Of a DNA stretch of 49,154 nucleotides, positions 32,209-39,764 are shown one piece after another. The notes under the pieces are model-generated. The model was not told the origin of the DNA. It saw nothing but the letters and a program-made list of their open reading frames with translations, and did no database searches. Numbering within the stretch: the stretch's first letter is position 1; each line of letters starts with the position of its first letter. The stretch covers positions 1 through 49,154 of the forward strand of contig CAZEVY010000030.1 in assembly GCA_964515555.1 (NCBI GenBank). Reading direction: 5' to 3'. The DNA is from CAZEVY01 sp964515555 (lineage in GTDB: Bacteria > Acidobacteriota > Terriglobia > Bryobacterales > Bryobacteraceae). The position numbers and the translations under genes were made by a program.

Positions 32209-32350
32209 AGGGCAATTGCCCTGCCAGCCGCCGATGGATTCGGGGAATCAACAGGTTGGGTGGCCGGCGGGTCATTCCTACTCTTGCTTCCGGCAAAATC
32301 GGCCCACCCCGCCGGTAAATTTTCCCGCCGGCGACCCGGTATCCCGCCGG
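32209..32350. promoter_or_regulatory. Candidate operator region between the glycine-zipper lipoprotein and OmpA-type genes
   Basis: The 300-bp gap 32181-32480 has no gene. It contains a perfect 14-bp palindrome AGGGCAATTGCCCT (32209-32222), 29 bp upstream of the lipoprotein ATG. It also holds an octamer CCCGCCGG three times in direct orientation (32308, 32324, 32343) and once inverted (32264). An AT-rich stretch (32381-32435) follows before the OmpA-type gene. A protein-binding role is inferred from the iteration alone. Confidence 0.4.
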
Positions 32351-32480
32351 AATCAGTACGCCGGGGGGGCGCGCCGGAGCGAAACATTAGTTGCTGGAAA
32401 TGGTTTATACACCACCCGGATGTGTTATTCTAAGTAGCAACGCAGTGAGCTACATTGGTAGAGGCCAGGAGGACGTCCCG

Positions 32481-35400
32481 ATGTTCCGGAAAATGCTGAT
32501 GATTTCGATGGCGCTGCTGGTTGCCGCGCCGGTTCTGTTCGCCCAGGGGCTGGTCACGACGGCGACCAAGGACGACTGGGAGGAGATCAACTTCGAGTTC
32601 GACTCCTCGATCCTCTCCGACGGCTACCCGAGCCTGCTCCGCCTCGCCGAGCTCCTCAACCAGAACCCCGACTACCGTGTGACCATCCAGGGTCATACCG
32701 ATTTCGTCGGCTCCGACGCCTACAACGACAAGCTGTCGGCGTCGCGATCCAACGCCGTCAAAGCGTTTCTGGAGAAATACGGCGCGCGGCCCGGCCAGGT
32801 GGTCGCCGAGTCCAAGGGCAAGCGCGATCCCAAGGTCGACAACAAGACCAAGGAAGGGCGTTTCATCAACCGCCGCGTGGTGCTCACGGTCCGCGACGGG
32901 CAGGGACGCCTGGTGAGCGCCGGCGGTGTGCGCGACGCCATCCGCGGCATCGAGCAGATGGCCAAGAAACAGGAAGAGTGCTGCGACAACATCCTCAAGC
33001 GCCTCGACAAACTCGACGAGATTCTGGCCGCCTTGCGCGACCTTCGCAATGAGAACGCGGCTCTGCGCCGCGATCTGGAAGGACTCAAGGCGCGGCCGAT
33101 GCCTGCCCCCGTGCAGCAGGCCGCCGCCCCGGTACAGGGTCCGGCCGGTCCGCAGGGTCCGGCGGGAACGCCCGGAGCCGGCGCCGCCGGAGTGGTAGGG
33201 GCGCCGCCTTCTCGCGCCGCCGCCGCCGCGGAAGCCGCGAGCCGCCCGGGAGCGCCCGGAAGCCGCTTCTCGATCCTCAATCTCAACGCTGGTCCCGACT
33301 CCGAAGGCGACCTGACGTTCTCCGGCCGTGGACGCTTCTTCTCGCCGTTCGGGTCGCATTCCGCCGTCCAGGCGCAGGCCGAATACATGTACTTCCGCGA
33401 GCAGAAGGAAGGACAGTTCGACCTCGGCCTCGTGAACCGCTTCAAGGACGTCCAGCTCGGACTGTTCACCAGTTTCAAGACGGTCAGCTTCAACCGCTTC
33501 CAGAACAGCGGCACGCTCGGCCAGGGATCGCTGACCTTCGACTACCTGCATAAGTACGGGCGCGTCGGACTCTTCGGCTCCAAGGGCTTCATCAACAACG
33601 CGGTCGTGAACCGCGTCGTCCCCAGCCGCAACTTCCTCGACGAAACTTACCTGCGCATCGCCGACCAGGTCGGCGGATCGGCCGCGCTCGGCCTGCACAA
33701 GAACTTCTGGTTCGAGGGCAACCTCGGCTACGTCAAGACGCGCTCGGGCGACGACAAGCCGGGCGGAACGCTGCGCCTGTTGTTCCCGGTGAACAACCGC
33801 TTCGCCTTCACCGTCGAGGGCGGCTTCAACGAAACGCTGATCACGCGCGACAACAACGGTCGCGTGGTCTTCGGCATCCAGTTCGGCAATTTCCTGTCGC
33901 CGCGCGAATTCAAGGGCCTCGACTCGCCGGTGCCGGTCGACGTGCCGCGCATCCGATACGAAGTGCTCACGCGCCGCATCCGCACGGGTAACGACGCCCC
34001 TGTGGCCGACGCCGGCCCCGACCAGATCGGCATCAACGCCGGTCAGGTCCGCCTCGACGGCTCGGCGTCATTCGATCCCGACGGCGACCCGATCACCTAT
34101 CAGTGGACCCAGACCGCCGGTCCGACCGCCGCGCTCAGCGCGCCGGCGGCCGCGGTGACCACGTTCACGGCGGTGGAAGGACAGTCCTACGGATTCCGCC
34201 TGCTGGTGCGCGACAGCCAGGGCGCGCAGGCGCTCGACGGCGTCACCATCACCACGCGCGACATCACGCGCGTGCGCATCAACCGCTTCGCGGCCACGCC
34301 CAACTCCATCAACTCGGGCCAGAGCTCGGAGCTCTCCTGGGAAGTCGAGAACGCTGATGAAGTAACTATCAGCGGCGGCGTCGGCGCCGTCGACCGGGTG
34401 CGTGGAACGCGTACCGTATCGCCCACCGAGACCACCACCTATACGCTGACCGCGCGCAACCGCGCCGGCGACGCCACGGCCATCGCGACGGTCACCGTCG
34501 GGCGGCCGGGTGTTCGCATCTCGCGCTTCACCGCCAGCGCGCCCATCGTCATACTCGGCGAGAGCTCGACTCTGTGCTGGGATACTTTCGACGCCACGAC
34601 GGCGGAGATCACGCCCGGCATCGGCACGGTGCGTCCCAGCGGCTGCGTCGACGTGACCCCCACGCAGACCACCGCCTACACGCTCATCGCGCGCAACGCC
34701 TTCGGCGAGACACGCGCGACGGTTACGGTATCGGTGCGCGACGGCGAGAAGCCTGTCATCGTGAGCTTCCGCGCCTCGCCTGACGCCGTGGTCGCCGGAT
34801 CGCCGGCGACGCTCACGTGGGTCACCGAGGAGGCCACCGAAGTCACCATCGACAACGGTGTCGGCACGGTGCCGCTCTCGGGCAACCGCCAGGTGACGCC
34901 CGCCACGACGACAACATACACACTTACGGCGAAGAACCAGTTCGGCCAGGTGATCTCGACGGCATCCGTCGTCGTGGAGCCGCGCGTCCGAATCGTGACG
35001 TTCATCGCCTCGGCGAACCCAGTGGTCGCCGGACAGGTGACCACGATCAGCTGGGTGACGGAGAACGCCACCGCCGTGCAGATCTCCACCGAGATCGGCG
35101 ACCGCCCGACCAGCGGTCAACTGCTGCTGCGGCCGTCCGGCGATACCACGCTGACGCTGACGGCGCTCGGCCGGCTCGGCCAGCGGGTCACGCAGACGCT
35201 GACGATCACGGTGAATTCGCCGCCGGCGCCGAACCGGCCTCCTGTGGCGAGCGCGGGCCAGGGCTTCTCGACGGCCTTCCGCGACGTGGTGCTGGACGGC
35301 TCGGCCTCGATCGATCCGGACGGCGACGCGATCACCTACGCCTGGGTTTCGGTCGGCGGCACGGCGACGGTGCTCGACCCGACGTCGGTGCGCACGCGCG

Positions 35401-35528
35401 CCACGCTCGGCGCGACGCCGGGCGAGTACGCCTTCGAGCTGACGGTGACCGACAGCAAGGGAGCCAGCACCAAGACCAACGTCGTGGTGCGGCTGACGCC
35501 GCCGCCGGCGGCCCCGGCGAAACCCTGA
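32481..35528 (+). CDS. Large outer-membrane protein: OmpA domain, collagen-like linker, barrel, PKD and Ig-like repeats
   Basis: A 1015-residue protein with a signal peptide (MLMISMALLVAAPVLFA). Domains in order: an OmpA/MotB peptidoglycan-binding domain (about 35-138, VTIQGHTDFVGSDAYNDKLSAS cut here at GHTDFVGS and LSASRSNAV, ending FINRRVVL); a coiled coil (about 150-195); a collagen-like GPAGPQGPAGTPG segment; a beta-strand-rich region (about 245-480) with aromatic alternation like a barrel; a PKD-like domain (DGSASFDPDGDPITYQWTQ); four Ig-like repeats of about 90 residues each ending in TTTYTLTARN-type strands; and a final PKD-like domain. ATG 32481 is chosen for the signal peptide and a perfect AGGAGG 8 nt upstream. 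Placing the OmpA domain first is unusual. It probably links peptidoglycan to the outer membrane and displays an adhesive stalk. Confidence 0.88.
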   Translation: MFRKMLMISMALLVAAPVLFAQGLVTTATKDDWEEINFEFDSSILSDGYPSLLRLAELLNQNPDYRVTIQGHTDFVGSDAYNDKLSASRSNAVKAFLEKYGARPGQVVAESKGKRDPKVDNKTKEGRFINRRVVLTVRDGQGRLVSAGGVRDAIRGIEQMAKKQEECCDNILKRLDKLDEILAALRDLRNENAALRRDLEGLKARPMPAPVQQAAAPVQGPAGPQGPAGTPGAGAAGVVGAPPSRAAAAAEAASRPGAPGSRFSILNLNAGPDSEGDLTFSGRGRFFSPFGSHSAVQAQAEYMYFREQKEGQFDLGLVNRFKDVQLGLFTSFKTVSFNRFQNSGTLGQGSLTFDYLHKYGRVGLFGSKGFINNAVVNRVVPSRNFLDETYLRIADQVGGSAALGLHKNFWFEGNLGYVKTRSGDDKPGGTLRLLFPVNNRFAFTVEGGFNETLITRDNNGRVVFGIQFGNFLSPREFKGLDSPVPVDVPRIRYEVLTRRIRTGNDAPVADAGPDQIGINAGQVRLDGSASFDPDGDPITYQWTQTAGPTAALSAPAAAVTTFTAVEGQSYGFRLLVRDSQGAQALDGVTITTRDITRVRINRFAATPNSINSGQSSELSWEVENADEVTISGGVGAVDRVRGTRTVSPTETTTYTLTARNRAGDATAIATVTVGRPGVRISRFTASAPIVILGESSTLCWDTFDATTAEITPGIGTVRPSGCVDVTPTQTTAYTLIARNAFGETRATVTVSVRDGEKPVIVSFRASPDAVVAGSPATLTWVTEEATEVTIDNGVGTVPLSGNRQVTPATTTTYTLTAKNQFGQVISTASVVVEPRVRIVTFIASANPVVAGQVTTISWVTENATAVQISTEIGDRPTSGQLLLRPSGDTTLTLTALGRLGQRVTQTLTITVNSPPAPNRPPVASAGQGFSTAFRDVVLDGSASIDPDGDAITYAWVSVGGTATVLDPTSVRTRATLGATPGEYAFELTVTDSKGASTKTNVVVRLTPPPAAPAKP

Positions 35529-35529
35529 C

Positions 35530-35541
35530 GCCGGCCGGCGC
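35530..35541. terminator. Short palindrome after the OmpA-type gene
   Basis: CGCCGGCCGGCG directly after the stop codon is a 12-bp perfect palindrome followed by CCGTTTC. It could contribute to transcript ending but lacks a loop and a T run. The rest of the gap to 35646 shows only the promoter of the next gene. Confidence 0.25.
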
Positions 35542-35631
35542 CGTTTCATGAGGCGCTGGCTCGTTGGAATGTTGGGCCGCGCGCTACTCGGTGTGTGCCG
35601 GGACGGTGATTTATCGCGCCCGGTGAGGCGC

Positions 35632-35640
35632 TGGTAGACT
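35632..35640 (+). promoter_or_regulatory. Extended -10 of the thioredoxin-fold gene
   Basis: TGG-TAGACT is an extended -10 ending 6 nt before ATG 35647, so the predicted start site is the A of the start codon itself. No -35 is evident. The same GTAGACTG string precedes the genes at 20173 and 43693. Confidence 0.5.
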
Positions 35641-35646
35641 GATCCT

Positions 35647-36138
35647 ATGGCGGCGCGGAAAGACCAGGCGATGCTCGAAGCCGGCGAGCGAGCGCCCGCG
35701 TTCACTCTGCGCGGTCTCGACGGGCGGGACTACACCCTGGAGAGCCTGGTGGCGGGCGGCCGGGCACTGCTGGCGTTCTTCAAGTCGACCTGTCCGGTCT
35801 GCCAGTTCACGTTTCCGTTTCTCGACCGGCTGCACCGCGAGGGCGCCGGCGCCCGCTTCGTGGCGATCTCGCAGGACGGCGCCCGCGACACGCGCGAGTT
35901 TCTCAGCGAGTTCGGCGTCTCGTTCCCGGCGCTGCTCGACGAGGAGCGGCGGCTCTACCCGGCCAGCAACGGGTTTCGGATTTCGTACGTGCCGTCGATG
36001 TTCCTGGTGGAGCCGGACGGCGCCGTGAGCTGGGCGTCGGCGGGATTCTCGCGGGTCGATCTGGAGGAACTCGGCGAAAAGCTGGGGGCGGCCACGTTCC
36101 AGCTCGGCGAGCGCGTGCCCGACTGGAAAGCGGGTTGA
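35647..36138 (+). CDS. Peroxiredoxin/TlpA-like thioredoxin-fold protein
   Basis: A 163-residue protein of the AhpC/TSA-redoxin group. The start LEAGERAPAFTLRGLDGRDY is the usual peroxiredoxin entry strand. LLAFFKSTCPVCQFTFPFLDR has a CPVC active-site pair, and SYVPSMFLVEPDGAV carries the cis-proline region. No signal peptide is seen, so it is probably cytoplasmic. The CxxC spacing suggests a thiol-disulfide exchange or TlpA-like role rather than a 2-Cys peroxidase. It is followed 43 bp later by nuoI on the same strand. The start ATG coincides with the predicted transcription start, so the message would be leaderless. Confidence 0.88.
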   Translation: MAARKDQAMLEAGERAPAFTLRGLDGRDYTLESLVAGGRALLAFFKSTCPVCQFTFPFLDRLHREGAGARFVAISQDGARDTREFLSEFGVSFPALLDEERRLYPASNGFRISYVPSMFLVEPDGAVSWASAGFSRVDLEELGEKLGAATFQLGERVPDWKAG

Positions 36139-36181
36139 GGGTCGAAGAATTGATCCTCCCGGGCGGAGAGAGAAACCGACA

Positions 36182-36631
36182 ATGATCCACGAAGCATTCA
36201 CCTCGGCGGCCGCGATCGCCAAGGGCATGAGCACGACGTTGCGCGAGATGCTCTCGCCGACCATCACCGAGGACTACCCGGACGTTCCGCCCAAGGTACA
36301 GGAGCGCTACCGGGGCATTCACGTCCTCCAGCGCGACGAGAACGGCCTGGAGAAATGCGTCGCCTGCTTCCTGTGCGCGGCGGCATGCCCGTCCAACTGC
36401 ATCTATATTGAAGCCGCCGAGAACACGGCCCAGACGCGCATCAGCGGCGGCGAGCGCTACGCGAAGGTCTACAACATCGACTACAACCGCTGCATCTTCT
36501 GCGGCTATTGTGTGGAGGCCTGCCCGACCGACGCCATCACGCACGGCCACGGCTTCGAGGTCGCCAGCTACAACACGTCGACCTTGATCTACCGCAAGGA
36601 GAGGATGCTGACGCCGGTGGCGAATCGATGA
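36182..36631 (+). CDS. nuoI: NADH-quinone oxidoreductase subunit I-like ferredoxin
   Basis: A 149-residue protein with two 4Fe-4S clusters: C59-V-A-C62-F-L-C65-AAA-C69-P and C104-I-F-C107-G-Y-C110-VEA-C114-P. The flanking sequences (GIHVLQRDENGLEKCVAC, YAKVYNIDYNRCIFCG) and the tail VASYNTSTLIYRKERML are those of NuoI. It would carry electrons through clusters N6a/N6b in the peripheral arm of complex I. No other nuo gene is nearby, so it is a detached copy; either the nuo genes are scattered in this genome or this is a second nuoI. GGAGAG lies 11-16 nt before the ATG. Confidence 0.93.
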   Translation: MIHEAFTSAAAIAKGMSTTLREMLSPTITEDYPDVPPKVQERYRGIHVLQRDENGLEKCVACFLCAAACPSNCIYIEAAENTAQTRISGGERYAKVYNIDYNRCIFCGYCVEACPTDAITHGHGFEVASYNTSTLIYRKERMLTPVANR

Positions 36632-36662
36632 AGCCCCGGCGCGGTACGCCGTGGCGGCCGCA

Positions 36663-38387
36663 CTACCGTAGCTCGATCGAATACGGCATGATCCGCATCA
36701 TACCGCCCTGCCGCCACAAGTTGAGATCCAGTCCCCCGGTCAGCTTGCGGATGCGCGACTCCAGCGACGCCTCCGGCTGTCGCGACCACAGCAGATCGAA
36801 GATGGTCCGCTTCGGCGGATACACAACCAGCCGCACCTTGTCCTGCGCGCCGATGCTCGCCTTCCGCTTCACCATCTCGATCGCGCGGTCCAGTCCCCCC
36901 ACCTCGTCGATCAGCCCGCGCTCCCGCGCCTGCGATCCCAGCCACACGCGGCCCTCGGCGAGCGGCTCGATCTCGGCGCGCTTGCGCCGCCGCCCCTCGG
37001 CGACGCGGTCGAGAAACGACTCGTACACCTTGTTGATGCCCTCGCGCAGCTTCTTGCGGCCGGCCTCGCCCAGCGGCTTGTAGTCGCTGTCGATGTCGGC
37101 GTACCGGCCGCGCGCGATGATTTCCTTCTGCACGCCCAGTTTCTCGTAGAGCCCGCGCAGGTTCAGTTTCCCGTAGATGACGCCGATCGAGCCGGTGAAC
37201 GTCGCCGGGTAGGCGATCACGGGATCGCCGGTCATGGCGATGTAGTAGCCGCCGCTGGCCGCCGTGTCGGACATCGAAATAACGAGCGGCTTCCTCTTGC
37301 TCAGCCGCCGCATCTCGTGCAGAATGTCCTCCGACGCCACCGCGTCGCCGCCCGGCGAATCCACCCGCAGCACGACGCCGCGCACCGCCGTGTCGTCGCC
37401 CACCTGGCGGATAAGCCGGATGAACGGCTCCGAGACGATGCTCTCATCGGCGCCCGATCCCGATTCACCCGTCCCGCGCAGGATCACGCCCTGCGCCGTC
37501 AGCAGCGCGATCGACGCCCGCCCTTCGAGTCCGACATCGGCGGCGGGGACCTTGGCGTAGTCGCGCTGCGAGAGCTTGCGAATCTCGCCCTGTCCGAGCT
37601 TCTGCCGGAGCTGTTCGAAGACCTCCTCGCGATGAATCAGCCCGTCGACGAGCTTCTTCTCGCGCGCCTGCTCCGCCAGGAGCGGCCCGTCGTCGAAGGC
37701 GGCGCGCACCTGCTCGGGCTTGAGGCCGCGCGCCTCGGCGACGGTTCGCACGACGTGGTCGTAGATGCCGTCCAGCACCGAGTTCATGACTTCGCTGGTC
37801 TCGGGCGACATCGACGTGCGCGTGAACATGTCGGCGGCGTCCTTGTACTTGCCGGCGTGTTCCACCTCGAATTCCACGCCGAGCTTGTCCAGAGTCTTCT
37901 TCAGGTAGATGAGCTCGGCGCGCATGCCCTTCAGGTCGAGAATGTCTTCGCCCGTGACGTAGACCTTGTCGGCGGCGCTTGCCAGGTAGTACTGGCGCAG
38001 ACCGGGGCTGCGCAGGAACGCCACCAGCGGCTTGCCCGACCGCTTGAATCGCACCAGCGCCTCGCGCAGTTCCTGCATCTTGCCCCAGCCGGCGTTGAGC
38101 GGCAGCGGCTCGAGCACCACGGCGCGCACGCGCGAATCGGCGGCCGCCTTGCGGAGCAGGTCCCAGACTTCGACCACCGTCATCGGCGCCGCGCCCGCGA
38201 ACATCGGCAGCGGAATCTCGACAGGCGCGATCTCGGGCAGATCGCCGCCGAGCTGGAGCACCAGGGTCGAACCGTCGGCGACCGACGGGCGTCGCTCGCC
38301 CATTCGGATGAACGAGAAGACCATCACCACCAGCGCCAGGCCGGCCAGAAGGATGCCGCAGGCCAGGCCGATGAGGAACTTTTTCAT
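36663..38387 (-). CDS. sppA: Signal peptide peptidase SppA, long (67 kDa) type
   Basis: A 574-residue protein with one N-terminal membrane helix (FLIGLACGILLAGLALVVMVFSF). It has the duplicated two-domain structure of long SppA. The first repeat holds the lysine, K182 in GKYKDAADMF, and the second the serine, S378 in SDTAASGGYYIAM, forming the Ser/Lys dyad as in E. coli SppA. VLRVDSPGGDAVASEDI and GSIGVIYGKLNLRGLYEKLG are family motifs. It degrades leftover signal peptides in the membrane. The start was set at ATG 38387, 1 bp after the cca stop, with GGAG upstream; the longer frame has a charged non-signal extension. It is co-transcribed with cca. Confidence 0.94.
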   Translation of the reverse strand: MKKFLIGLACGILLAGLALVVMVFSFIRMGERRPSVADGSTLVLQLGGDLPEIAPVEIPLPMFAGAAPMTVVEVWDLLRKAAADSRVRAVVLEPLPLNAGWGKMQELREALVRFKRSGKPLVAFLRSPGLRQYYLASAADKVYVTGEDILDLKGMRAELIYLKKTLDKLGVEFEVEHAGKYKDAADMFTRTSMSPETSEVMNSVLDGIYDHVVRTVAEARGLKPEQVRAAFDDGPLLAEQAREKKLVDGLIHREEVFEQLRQKLGQGEIRKLSQRDYAKVPAADVGLEGRASIALLTAQGVILRGTGESGSGADESIVSEPFIRLIRQVGDDTAVRGVVLRVDSPGGDAVASEDILHEMRRLSKRKPLVISMSDTAASGGYYIAMTGDPVIAYPATFTGSIGVIYGKLNLRGLYEKLGVQKEIIARGRYADIDSDYKPLGEAGRKKLREGINKVYESFLDRVAEGRRRKRAEIEPLAEGRVWLGSQARERGLIDEVGGLDRAIEMVKRKASIGAQDKVRLVVYPPKRTIFDLLWSRQPEASLESRIRKLTGGLDLNLWRQGGMMRIMPYSIELR

Positions 38388-38388
38388 T

Positions 38389-39720
38389 TCACTCCAGGGT
38401 AGCAGCCTTGTCGCGTCTGCCAAGCCACGCCAGCGCCTCCGCCTTGGTCGCGATCTCGCCTTCCAGTTGCGCCGTCTCCACCGCCTCCAGCATGCGCGCG
38501 AACGCTGGGCCGGGCGTGTAGCCCGCGGCGATCAGGTCGGCGCCGGTGACCAGGCGCGGCGGGCGCAGCACCTCGGCGGGAAGCTCGGCGAGCTTGCGCT
38601 GCGCAAAGTGGTAGTTGTCGAGCCAGCCGTGGCTGGAGACGCAGTCGAGGCGGTGCAGCTCCAGGTGTTCCTCGAAGCGCTCCATGCGCAGGAAGCGTTT
38701 CAGCGTGCTCGCGCGCATCTTCGGTACGTCCTTGAATTTCAGGTGATTTGCGACCAGCGCGACCACTTGCCGCGTCTCGTCGCCCGAATACCGAAGGCGC
38801 GCCAGAATGCGCGCGGCCATTTCCGCGCCCACCGCCGCGTGATTGTCGAAGCGGATGCGGTCGGCGACGCGAAATGTCGGCGGCTTGCCGACGTCGTGCA
38901 GCAACACGCCGAGCGCCAGCGTGACCGTGGGATCGCGCAGGCCCTCCAGCATCATGCGCGTGTGAATCCAGACGTCGCCCTCGGGATGAAACTCCGGGGG
39001 CTGCGCGACGCCCTTCATCGCCGCGACCTCGGGGAGAATCTCGCCCAGCAGCCCGGTCTCGTCGAGCAACCCGAAGCCGCGGCGCGCGCCGCCCTCGGTC
39101 AGAATCCTCGTGATCTCGTCGCGCACGCGCTCGGCCGAGATCGCCAGAATCGACGCGCGCAGCTTCGCGATCGCCGCCTGCGTCGCGGACTCGATGGAAA
39201 AACCGAGCCGCGCGGCGAAGCGCACGGCGCGCAGCATGCGCAGGTGATCCTCGCGGAAACGCGCCTCGGGATCGCCGACCGCGCGCACGACGCGGCCCGC
39301 CAGGTCGTCGCGGCCTCCGGCGAAGTCGAGCACCTCGCCGGTCTCCGGATCGAGCATCATGGCGTTGATGGTGAAGTCGCGGCGCATCGCATCCAGCCGC
39401 GGATCGGCGATCAGCTCGACGCGCTCGGGCCGGCGTCCGTCGCGATAGGAGTGGTCGGTGCGAAAGGTCGCCACTTCCACCTGCGCGCTTTCGTCGCGCA
39501 CCAGCACGACCCCAAAGTGAGCGCCGACGGCGCCCGATCCGGGGAACAGAGCCAGCACGGCGTCCGGCGGCGCGCTGGTGGCGACGTCGTAGTCCTTCGC
39601 CTCGCGGCCCAGCAGGAGGTCGCGCACGCAGCCGCCCGCCAGGTAGGCGGCGTGGCCCTCGCGGCGGAGCCGTTCGACCGCGCGGACGGCGAGCGCGCCG
39701 GCGGCAGTGGCGAAGGTCAT
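38389..39720 (-). CDS. cca: CCA tRNA nucleotidyltransferase / poly(A) polymerase family protein with HD domain
   Basis: A 443-residue protein. The nucleotidyltransferase head has YLAGGCVRDLLLGREAKDYDVATSA (split here as GGCVRDLLLG and KDYDVATSA), with the metal-binding acidic pair in DYD. VEVATFRTDHSY and RRDFTINAMM follow, then DPEARFREDHLRMLRAVRFAARL. An HD phosphohydrolase domain has WIHTRMMLE and LLHDVGKPPTF. This is the bacterial class II CCA-adding enzyme layout; a pure A-adding or poly(A) polymerase role cannot be excluded. It adds or repairs the CCA end of tRNAs. Minus-strand TATTCT lies 12 nt before the ATG and overlaps the -10 of the divergent permease gene. Confidence 0.92.
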   Translation of the reverse strand: MTFATAAGALAVRAVERLRREGHAAYLAGGCVRDLLLGREAKDYDVATSAPPDAVLALFPGSGAVGAHFGVVLVRDESAQVEVATFRTDHSYRDGRRPERVELIADPRLDAMRRDFTINAMMLDPETGEVLDFAGGRDDLAGRVVRAVGDPEARFREDHLRMLRAVRFAARLGFSIESATQAAIAKLRASILAISAERVRDEITRILTEGGARRGFGLLDETGLLGEILPEVAAMKGVAQPPEFHPEGDVWIHTRMMLEGLRDPTVTLALGVLLHDVGKPPTFRVADRIRFDNHAAVGAEMAARILARLRYSGDETRQVVALVANHLKFKDVPKMRASTLKRFLRMERFEEHLELHRLDCVSSHGWLDNYHFAQRKLAELPAEVLRPPRLVTGADLIAAGYTPGPAFARMLEAVETAQLEGEIATKAEALAWLGRRDKAATLE

Positions 39721-39731
39721 CCCCTTGATCG

Positions 39732-39738
39732 TAGAATA
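39732..39738. promoter_or_regulatory. Shared bidirectional -10 element between cca and the APC permease gene
   Basis: TAGAATA reads as TAGAAT on the plus strand (39732-39737) and TATTCT on the minus strand (39738-39733), offset by one base, the same geometry as at 25125-25131. Predicted start sites near 39744 (plus) and 39726 (minus) are 18 bp apart. Confidence 0.55.
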
Positions 39739-39745
39739 TGCGGTT

Positions 39746-39761
39746 GGAGGGTTCGCCCTCC
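39746..39761 (+). promoter_or_regulatory. UUCG hairpin in the 5' leader of the APC permease gene
   Basis: GGAGGG-TTCG-CCCTCC is a perfect 6-bp stem with a UUCG tetraloop. It ends 3 nt before ATG 39765 and begins about where transcription should start. The GGAGG that could serve as ribosome-binding site is inside the stem and 15 nt from the ATG. Confidence 0.6.
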
Positions 39762-39764
39762 ACC

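Noticed and set aside
35548..35637. 29-codon frame after the OmpA-type gene
   Set aside because: No ribosome site, no typical composition and it overlaps the next gene's promoter; too little to call a gene.
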